Part shown: piece after piece, positions 22,381 through 32,700 of the stretch
How positions within the stretch are numbered: position 1 is the first letter of the stretch
Layout: every line of letters begins with the position of its first letter
Source of the DNA: Pomacea canaliculata
Taxonomy: Eukaryota; Mollusca; Gastropoda; Architaenioglossa; Ampullariidae
Assembly: GCF_003073045.1 (NCBI RefSeq)
Contig: NC_037596.1
Span: 12,273,950-12,337,949, forward strand
Length of the DNA stretch: 64,000 nucleotides
Reading direction: 5' to 3'
Program-made: the position numbers and the translations under genes
Notes under the pieces: model-generated
The model's input: only the letters and a program-made list of their open reading frames with translations
What the model was told of the DNA's origin: nothing
Database searches by the model: none

Positions 22381-24570
22381 ACTTCTTTTATTCTAAGAAT
22401 GTAAGAACACTGTTACAAGACAGATAAAGAGAAATAGAATGCGTGGTCTCTATGCTTCTTTGCACCGTCAGATACACAATCTTTTTTTTCTTTGCTTCAT
22501 ACATATTTTTACTATATTTGCTCTAGTTCTACAGGCTAGAATGATTTTTTCGAGTAGTGAACAGATTAAGTAGACAGCCTTTCTGTAAGTATCGAAGTAG
22601 GTTGTTTTTGATTATGGCCTCGTCAGTCATTTTAGATTATAATTGATTCCTACAATTTTTTTATTATTACTATTTATAGTGAATTGAAACACCTTAATGT
22701 CAGGGTTATAATTGTTTACAGTTTTACATACATATCCTACGATGTTTACCTATAACGCATTATCTAAACATCGTGTTTACCTAGTGGCTTCTGAAGATCT
22801 TGCAACTTTCACATCAAAGTAATTGTTTCCATCACTAGATCGTTCAGTAGAGCTAAATTTCAAGTTATGTTAGTCCTCACTCGCATTTTCTGTCACATAG
22901 GTTGACTAGTCATACTTTCAATGATAAGAGAACCAGTGAAACAGAAAGAGGTTAGAAACGAGGAAGGATACGCCTAATTATAGGGGAAAGCCTGTTCTAA
23001 CATTTGAGAGATCAAGTAAAAGTTGACTTAATTTTAGTAGTCATATATAATAATGAAAAAGTATGATTTATATGCCGTATAATCACACTCACGAAAAAAT
23101 ATGCTTTCAATGCTGTGCATATGTACATGATGGACAACAAATATATGTCTAATTAGTACTTCCATATACTTTTTAAAACTGTATTTTTCTGTACTAATAA
23201 GCTTATTATATGTTCCATAACGAGTTATTTCAGCAGCATTGCAACTTTTCGCTATGCTTTTCAATATCAACGATATTACAGAAGACGAACTATTTATAAA
23301 GCCAAGCTCGTATTTTGTGTGTGTTCCGTCATTGGTTCTGCTCTTCTAATAGACGAGAAATTTCCTCTCGATTAAAGGTGCGCTGCTCATGGGAATTACA
23401 GATTAAATGAAGCAGACGCTTTAAGAAGGACCTACTATTCAGATGGTTTTTTGGGGTTGGGGGGGGGTGGTTTGGTTTTTTTATGAGCCAGCAATCAAGG
23501 CAGCCAGCCTTGTAAATACATGTCACATACAGAGAAAGTACAGTGAACTCAGGACAGCCAACCCTCATTGTGTTGGTGACAGGCGATACCGTTGCGCCAC
23601 CGGGATGCCCAGATGGGCTTAGGCTTTATTGTATAGACTGGAATATTTCGGTACAGCTGTTGGTACAGGCTTTGAAGAACTATTTCACATCTATACATGC
23701 ATATAACTTATTTTCGCTTTTTTATGTTATTACTAGGTAGTTATTACTAGGTAGTATAAATATTACATTGGTTCTGCATTTCTCGTAGAAGAGAATATTT
23801 TATGGAAAGGTTTGCTGCCAACGGGAATTACCGATTAAATTAGGTAGAAACTTATGAAAGGTCGGCTTAGGCTTTATTTTATAGACTAAGGCGATGGCCA
23901 GCGAAAAGGTAAGTGACACAGGCTTTTAAGGATAATTTCACATACTTCTACCGTGTTATCTTTTAGTAACATCATTCTTTGTATGCTGTATATACTTAAA
24001 TCTTTTTGTTTGCTATAATTATAGTAGTTTCGATAATGTGTAGTAAAATTCATGTTCTGAGCTAAAAGGATTCATAGCTGACGACTCTCTCTTACTCTCA
24101 CAGTCTGTTTATGTATTAGTCTTATTTTATATAGTCCCATATTTTTGTGCCATTTATTAAATGTCAACCTAATTAAATGTAATATGTATTTCAGTTACGA
24201 CACAAGGTGTGTTGCCATTAAAACATATTTATATTATTTTAATAGCTATTTTTTGGAATAATACTTATTATATACTTACAAACTTTTATTAATGTTATCT
24301 GCACAAAGAGAAGATGTTTACTTTGATGAAATGAGACATTTACATATGTGCGCTAGAATAGTGTATACCATGTTAACAGTAATTTAATTTACCATGTTAA
24401 AAGTCACACAGTTTAATGATGACTGAAACCATTCATTTTAGCAAATTATTTTTTAATGTTTGTTAGACTTTTACAACGTTAATAAAGTTCTCTTTCCCTT
24501 ATGAGTTTGTATTTTGTATACTCCCTTACAACTAGGGATGCTATTGAATAAATTTAATGCACCCAACAGC
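22381..24570. other. Intergenic region of cassette A with repeated modules
   Basis: No exon was recognised. It contains two copies of a module with GGTTCTGC, GGGAATTAC..GATTAAAT and CTTAGGCTTTATTNTATAGACT landmarks (about 23330-23660, interrupted by a SINE, and 23765-23900). Cassette B has four such modules. Confidence 0.5.
23447..23609 (-). mobile_element. tRNA-derived SINE-like insertion
   Basis: The 163-base insert is flanked by a perfect 7-base target duplication, CAGATGG (23440-23446 and 23610-23616), and interrupts an intergenic module whose other copies read through. On the minus strand it starts GGTGGCGCAACGGTATCGCC, which resembles a tRNA A box (TGGCGCAACGG). A related copy lies near 37800-37985. 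The plus-strand left end is a T/G-rich tract. The call as SINE is from the A box, size and duplication. Confidence 0.65.
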
Positions 24571-24574
24571 CTGT

Positions 24575-24660
24575 AACCAGTCATCAGCTATCGTGAACAG
24601 AGAAGAAGACCTCACCACGCTGACACGTGACTAGCCCTATCACCGACTACAAGCTGGAGG
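24575..24660 (+). other. Possible 5' exon of A2 (non-coding)
   Basis: The segment CAGTCATCAGCTATCGTGAA through GAAGACCTCACCACGCTGA is strongly conserved in cassette B (54950-55033) and both end at a good donor (GAGG|GTAAGA, AAGG|GTAAGA). In B it has an ATG that would join the next exon in phase 1, but in A that ATG is replaced and all frames have stops. It could be a 5' UTR exon, or A2 may have lost its start. Confidence 0.4.
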
Positions 24661-26641
24661 GTAAGAAAACAACTCTTTTAACCATTCTAGTTTGGTACAT
24701 CCCACCGGCTATGTCAAACTTTCTGTGAGGGTGATATGAGGCTAACCGCCCGCACTTCTCATGACTATTTTTGTGTTTGTGAAACAAGAAAGGGGAAAGA
24801 CGATTAAAATTCACTGTCACTGGCAATCGCTCAACTTCCCAGAGAGACACGGCAACTTTGGGGGAGTGGAGGCTGCCTCGTTTTAGAAAGGTCCGCTATT
24901 CGTATTTTTGTGCTTTTCGGATTTTTTGTGTGTTCAATTTTTCATGTTTTTAAATCATCTTGGACAATATCTGGCCCCAAGAGGTAGCGTTTGATATATA
25001 TATATAAAACAAGGTTAGGTCGCTCGTTCCCAGAGACAGCGGCATATTGTGTAATAAATAACTAGCACATTTGTATAGCTCCTTTTTCCAGCATCATACT
25101 CAAGGTACTTTACATATAGGCATGCAGGCATAACATATTAATTTATACATATATCAATAAAATACTATTAATTAATACATCATATTTAAAGAAGAAGTAA
25201 AAATTGTTATTGCTAGGTGCCATGAAACAGGCATTACCCTTTTCTTCCGTGATCCAACATGATAGGATCCAGCAGGCCCGGCATGAAGAGGGCGAGCAAA
25301 TCGCAAAAACTAAGTATTAGATGGATGTGGAAGACATGCTACTGACAGCAAGTCTGATATAAAACTTGCCGACATGTCACTGCGATGTAGGCAGTGGCTA
25401 GGTTCTGTTGTAAAACACAATGGCCTGGTTTATGGACCAGATAATATCACCAATCTTTCAATAAACTCTCCAGACAAACACATTCATCTCAAGAACAGTG
25501 CCATTTAGTGTACATCTATCCCAGAGTGGAGGTATCAGTGTTGGTTTGCTTCTAATTGATTGTTTGAACGGTTAAGATAATGTGTGGGGGTGCGTGAAAG
25601 ATAATATATTTGGATTCTGGAACATTAGTCCCAAAAGACTGTTGGTACACTGGAACAAGAATACCTAGTGACTGAAGTTAAGAATATTATCCGATTAGTC
25701 ATCAGTGAAAGCTATGTTGTGCAGGACTGCTTTATTAATTTTATGTTTGATCTTCAACCAAGAAATAGAACTTTCTTCAAGACTGTGTTTAAAATTAGAT
25801 ATTGGTAAGGATTGATTGGTGTATTTTTATTAGTTGCTGTAGTTTAAATTTAATAAAATGATGCAGGAGCAAAGAAGGGAAATAATCAAAGCTTCATGTT
25901 CCAGTTCCGAATTCCTTTGTTCTTCCCCCTCACTTGCATCCATACCTGCTTTCAAGGAATGTTTGTTTCCTCCGTCCCGACTTACTAATTTTTGGACAGA
26001 GGTGTAAATTAATAACTCTGATTTTTTCTTTATAGTATTGGTGTATTTTTCTCCTAATGTTTCCCAAGGTAATATGTGAGACATTGCTGACATCAATCCC
26101 ATCTACTCAGAGCGCAGTAAGCATCATCACCTGACAGGTCAAACCCAGGTGACTCAACATAAGCTGAATCTTCACAAGACTTGTGATTGGATGTCTGTCG
26201 ACTGAAAAGTTGCATTCTTTGTATACATAGGTTAGCCTTTCTTCGAAACCTTTGTAATTTATTTTGATATTTGACATGGCCATTTTTGTTTTTACATATT
26301 TAACAAATCTTTTTATCACATATCGAAAATGCTTAAGTCTCCCTTTACCTAAACATACGACACTGATTAGCCATCAAGGTTGAAGTACACCTACCATTGG
26401 TTTTAAAAAAAGATTTTATTGTTTTAGTAAATTTGGATGAAATGCTCAGCTTAATGTGTAGTTTCATTAAGATCCTTTCTTCGAATAAAACGACATTATA
26501 AAAACAGATTTACCTTTAAGCATCAAACTGATTTTTGGAAAGTGCTATTTTTATCTTATCAGAAAAACTATTATTATAAAATTAAAAGCCAATTTACAAG
26601 TAATATTCATATTATATTTTTTGTGTTTGTGTATATTGCAG
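24661..26641. other. Possible A2 intron 1
   Basis: It holds a tail of an interspersed repeat near 25055-25110 (CTAGCACATTTGTATAGCTC, common in invertebrate LINE/SINE tails) and unassigned sequence. The matching interval in cassette B carries different inserts. No convincing signal-peptide exon was found. Confidence 0.4.
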
Positions 26642-26770
26642 CTATTTCCACCATGAGCTGTGAAGTTAGGAACGAAAAGTGTCCGTTTCAAATACAATGC
26701 TTATTTCCCACTAATGCTGATGATAAACGACCTTTTACTCTTTACTTTTATTCTTCCCAGGGAAGTCAAG
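26642..26770 (+). CDS. A2 exon: first half of Ig-like domain
   Basis: A 129-base phase 1 to phase 1 exon after TATATTGCAG, donor CAAG|GTAAGG. It encodes MSCEVRNEKCPFQIQCLF and FTLYFYSSQG. An in-frame ATG with good context (CCACCATGA, at 26653) is kept in B2. Upstream in-frame sequence in A would also read as a hydrophobic stretch (FFVFVYIAA) from an ATG at 26542; it is kept open in B2 for a short distance but without an ATG, so I take it as the polypyrimidine tract of an intron. Confidence 0.75.
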
Positions 26771-29700
26771 GTAAGGAATTGGAGAGCCATATCCCTCACT
26801 GTCCATCTATCCGATCCTCATCCATGTTATATAAACTACTAAAATAAGTTATTTTTAATTAGGTCAATGCTTTTTTGTTGGCCCATAGCTTTCACAAGAA
26901 AATTCCTCTTAAATGAGACATTAAAATGAGTAACAAACTAATACAACAAAAGCTAAATAAAACATATATCTATCTTCAGTTTGTAATTTCTTCTTCTGGG
27001 GCGGAGGATGACAGTTTCACTCCAAATCTTTCGGTGTCTTTTAATTAATAGTCAGCTTACCATTAAAGTGTCAAGTCGTTCCTCGTTATCTGCTCTTCTG
27101 CTATCTCATCATTTTCATCTAGTATCAGGGAGTCTGAGACCCCAGATTCCGTATGTCCAAACCTAGCTAAATAATTCAAGACTATGCAAACTGTAAGCTC
27201 ATTGTTTGGTATTGGAGAGAAATAAAGTGAAATTATTCAAGGTGTTTGAAACATCCGTATGATGGTCGGACTTGATTGGATAACAGCGGGGTCTCTGTCT
27301 CCCAGACCAGTATCTTGTGTAAAACTCAGACATCAGGGAAATGTTATACACCTTTTTGAAAAGTCTCAAATTGAAGATTGTAGTATAAATTTTGTTTTCA
27401 TCTACTTGATAAACAATCTATACTGTCTAAATTATTCGTAAACCATCTAAACCCTTTTTAATTAACATTTTTACATTTTTACACAGAACGAGTACTTGGC
27501 TGTGCGTACAACGGAAACCATACATGCTTTCACAAAAATGGATTCGAGATCACACATAAAGGTTTTAACGATGCCACCATCACAGTTCCTGACACATTTG
27601 CAACAAGCAATGGTTCATTTGTTTGCAAGAAAGGATACATTGATACGTTTAAAAATTGTTCGTACCATCCTTCAGGTAAGATTTTCTCGAGTTGTAAAAT
27701 ATGGTTTTGGAACACAAGGCTGCAACGTTAAATGGCTAACAGACTAACATGTCAAATGTTAAATGAAGTTTAAAGCTCCTGGCTCATTTTGTAACAAATT
27801 ACTCAATTTTAATTATTTGTTTTGAGAGAATTCAATATAGATCAAAACCTTTTCGTGAGGTTTAAACAGATCTGCAGGGAGTTCGGTGAATTTTTCATAT
27901 TTGATACAGTCAGCTTGTAAGTTCTTTAAAATCGTAAAACGTAGGGTACCCAGACCATAAAATAGAAAAAGATGTAAACAAAGAACAGAATACAAAAATA
28001 CTCTAAAGAATTTATAGAAAAAGAGTAGGATGTTTTGCTGTAAAAGGGTAACTTCTTACACAGCGATGATGGATTTTATAATTTTTATATTTTTAATTCT
28101 TTTACATACATTGTAATGAATCGATGTTGATACTTACATTTAAAATACTATTAATGCTTGCAGAAAAAGGAAAACAAAAAAAGAGAAAAATCCTCAAGTG
28201 TGAAGCGTGATTACCCATCACGAACAACAGATATTACCAAATATTAGTGGCTATGAAAATATAATTTTACAGTGCGGGAATTAAATATAAACAAGAAAAA
28301 AGAACGAATTGTAATACAATCAGAAAAAATGCGTACTGCCATCGTAGTACACATTCAAACTACCTTTCCTATCTACAGCACACCTGATAGCCATGGAACT
28401 AGGCTTTTGCCAACAGTGAAGTGATCTCCATTGCTATGATGGTTATCATTCTGAGTTCCCTAACTACACCCCATGATCTTTTGATAACAAGATAATAATC
28501 TTGTAGTTCTCAGGACCTAATATGAAATATGCAGGGTGAAATATAAAATGTGTTACACGTGAAAGCCCAGCCTTTGTTATGTGGCCCCTTTGTAAGATCT
28601 GATATATATCGGACTGCAAGAGAACTTTACTACGTGGTCAATTAACGTCTGTTCTCTAAAAGCAAAAGTATTAACTATGCGGATACAAAAAACGGAAGAA
28701 GCATACATAATGTTATTTTTTCAGTTGTATACCATTGTATTGAAACCAGTTTTCCCATTAAGTTTAATACCCGGATCTAGTATTATGCATTGCTCATTTT
28801 TTTTCAGAAATCTGCAATACTATTAGCAGCACTGAGTCTGGAATCGGTCTTGAGACGACTACAAAAGGTAGGTACATATTAATAAAATAAATGTCTTAGT
28901 CTCTTGATGGTTTATCAAACACTGCCAAGACAACAAAGTTCTTTCTTAAAAGCATGACTTCATTATCTGGAAGGCTTTTTAAACTTTAGCTCTGCTCTGC
29001 TTTAGCTCTTCTTGCTCTTTTCAAAGAAATATTTCTTTTATAAATACATGTACAAGGAAACAGATTAAGCACCAGTCACCATTAAACAGATAAAGAGGTA
29101 GATGACATAACATACTTTATATGTTTATGCGCATGAGACAATGTTTACTCATCTGTAACTGTGTTCTGCTGTGTCACATCACCGCCTCATCTTCATGCTT
29201 TGGTTTTTTTTTTCACTTGACTGGGACTTCCTGTGCAGTGCACTATGGTAATGGGGAAGCTCGTTGTACTAGTAGACTGTTATTACTGTACAACACCTTG
29301 AGTCCTGCTGATGTTGGAGGAACGCGCTATATAAATGTGCTTCTTCTTATTATTATTTTGTTATCAACATACTGTGTACATATACAAGTGTGTACAAAGT
29401 AACAAGGAACACATTTTTATTCTGCCCCTTCCTCTTGTTCTCTCCCCTATACCCTATACTCTCCTTAGGTCAATTGTGTGTGCTAACAGTGTGCACAAAC
29501 GTGATTAAAAAAACTATGTATGAACAAGATAACAAATTCATGTAAAGTTTTACATATGTTTGATTTAATAAAATCCTGACTGCTTATGTATACCGGTCAC
29601 CGTGCACCACTTTTTTTCATTCTCTAGGAAAATACCTCCCGATCATAGGTAATGATTTCTGTTTTCTCAAATGGTGCTCTAACTTTATGTTGTTTAGGAC

Positions 29701-32700
29701 ATGTAAAGTCAGAGCACGCACTCACATACACACACGTCCACACACACATGTTTATACAAAATAGGCAGGTGATGGTCAGTAGTCAATACGTTGATGTGTT
29801 CACAGTGGAGACGCATGTGATACACCTCAAACTGATGTAGATGAACTTTGCTGTCTCTCTCTCTCCTCACTAATATTCACGCGCTTAAAATACAGTTGGA
29901 AGGCAACCGGTATTGAAGTGCACCACATACAAATTGAGGATATTGGTTATTTTTAATTATATGCTACAGTGAGTGAAATGTCTGAAACTTGTATTCTTAC
30001 CAGTATTGCGACGTTACCCACCTTTTTCCTTTTCTAAATCTGTCTTTATGCATTGATAGTAAAAAAGATTATAACTAATGACAATAGCTAGGGCTGATAT
30101 CGACAGGAAGCTAAGAGCCGTGAAAAATGATTGAAAGAGCTTACTTACTAGAATGTAATAAATGCACGTCCTACCTTTCTGCATTAAGTAAATAGAAGAT
30201 GTTACCTGTCTTTAGTGCGTGTAGGTTTCTTTTGTGTATTAGAAAGTACAAAAAAGAATTATATGAGGAAAAGAGAGATGGAGATGTGAGTGGCTGTAAT
30301 TAGAAAGAAAATAGCAAAGCCTGAAACATTAGGAGCCCTAACTAGCCTTTTTCACTATACAAACGTGAATACATATAAATATTCAAGCTTCTCTTTAAGT
30401 TTGTTCATAGTTTCCTTATTTCCAGAAACAAAGTGTAAACTATAAGGTGTATAATTTTTGTTTTCAACCTTAAGGCACCCTGACTTCTTACTTTTATTCA
30501 ATTATTACCTTATTCATTTTAAGTATTTTTACAATTATGTAACTGTGAACTAAACTGCGTATATTTGTAATATAGAACTATAAACAGAACAGCATCAAAG
30601 TCGTGAATATTTACGAAGAATCCACGGGATTTTGAACTGCTAGAAGCAGTCCGATACAAGTAATTCAAACATTTTAATGTGGTAAACAAAGAGGGTGATA
30701 CAATGTAAATACCCTTTCAGATGACTGTAAAAGTCAAACGAAGATTGCCAATTGCTACAAATTACTATATAGTTGTATTATTATCCATCAAACTAAACCA
30801 GAACTAAATGTATTAGTTATAAGGAGGGTTTTTTGGTGTAAAATCAATTTTTTTTTTGAAAAATGACTAGCGGGCAATTAATTTTGGTGACTCAAATCAA
30901 TAAAGCCTAGTCTGCACTTTCGGTAGGCTTGGATTGGATTGTCAGTATTAATGATTGTTACTTTTGCAGTTATTGAGCATTTTAGGTACCGTTCCATAAA
31001 TTAAGATGCTGCATGGTATTTAAGAGAAAGAAGATAAGAGAAAGTAGACACCCTACTCGTTCTATTGGGCGCTTAGGCATTAAAAACTTTTTGAAAATAG
31101 TTGTGCTAACCCATTCTTCCGTTTAAATTAAAACGCATTGTATTGTTTTGTTTATTTATGTATTATTACTTGTGCATAATAGTTTTTTTTCATTAAAGAG
31201 ATAATGCAGCTAATTTAGCATTGCATGTTTCAATCACTGACATTTGCTTCAAATTTTAGGTGTTGACTTCACTTTAACCACTGAACAGGTCGGAAATAAA
31301 GGCAAGTAGTTCTAGTAATAATAATAATAACAATAACAATAATGGGTATTTGTAATGCGCAGCACCACGACCAAGGTAGATCGCACTCAAACATGTAACA
31401 TGTTACGTATTGAAGTAACAAAACAAACATTAGCATTGCCTACCCGAATAGAAAAAGCAGTGACGGTTAAACTCTGGTTCTCCTATTTGAAAAAAATTAA
31501 AGCTTTTGCTTTTCCCTCATTTTATTTTCTCTTGTGGATCATGCATTATCAAATATCAGAAATAGGGTCTTGGATGCTCTGGATAGCTGCGAGTGCCTGA
31601 GAAGGAGAACATCAGGTGTACAGCTGAGTGTCAACAGCAAAGGATTGATCAGATATTTAGTGAGATTAAATTAGAGTAGTTAGTGGATTATGGACATGAT
31701 AAAGAGTATGGGACCAAGTACAGAACCTTTGGGGACCCATGAGCGTATAGAGACTGGTGAAGACACGCAGCCATGCACTATAACTGAGTTTTATCTGAGA
31801 GATATTTGACTGAAATCGGTCAAGTGTGAACCTGAGATGCCATAGAGAATAATTAGTCTATGAATGAGAGTAGTGTGGTCTATACTGTCAAAGAAATTAG
31901 ACAGGTCTAAGATGGGGAGAAATGAGATGTCACCTCTATTAAGAACTGACAAAATGTCGTTTGTCACCTTGGGCAGGGCAGTCTCAGTGCTATGAAAAAG
32001 GCGATAAGTGGATTGTGATGGAGAAGCAAATTTTCAGAGTTAAGATAGCATAAAAATTGCTTGAGAACTACTTTCGCGAATATTTCGAAAAAAAATGTCG
32101 TTTTAGACTAGGTGGTAATTGTTTCACTAAGGCTGTTTTGAAGGTAGTTGAGAAGATGCCAGAGGACAAGCTATCATTTACTATTTCTGTGAGGGCAGAA
32201 AGTAGGACGTGAAGGTAGTCTACCAGTAATAGGGTTGGATTTGGGTCCAGGGGACAAGTTGTGGATTTTGAATGGAGTAGGATGGTCCTAAGCTCACTTT
32301 GCGAGATTTGATGAAAGGAAGAAAAAGATAACTTTAGCCTTGTCAGATTGTCGACGTGGGCAGCAGAGCTGAAGGGTGCACAGGCAGTTGATCATGTTTA
32401 AGCCAACTGTGAGCTTAGGAGCTGTTGCCAATGGTATTGCGAAATGTATTAATGATGACCTTGTGCTGAAACGCTTTTTAAAAATAATTAGTCAGCATAG
32501 TGATGAACAACACATTACTACAGAGGTTTAAAAACCCGAACCGTAGATTTAACCAGTTAAAAGGTAAATAAAATTAGATAGGCAAATACTTTCATGCCTG
32601 CATTCAGTTTTGAATACCACATTAGGTTATTTGAAGGAAACTTTAAAACAAAATGGATACTCTATCTAGATGATTTAATTTAGCAACTTGTTAAACTAAG

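Noticed and set aside
24647..24850. 67-codon minus-strand frame near the A2 5' exon
   Set aside because: No splice signals, no counterpart in cassette B, and antisense to a conserved exon-like piece.
26542..26641. Upstream in-frame ATG giving a hydrophobic N-terminus to A2
   Set aside because: The same region in B2 has no ATG and looks like a polypyrimidine tract before an acceptor; kept only as an open question.
31355..31600. 81-codon plus-strand frame in the A2 intron
   Set aside because: It overlaps an AT-rich repeat insert and the end of the antisense CR1 fragment; no splice role.
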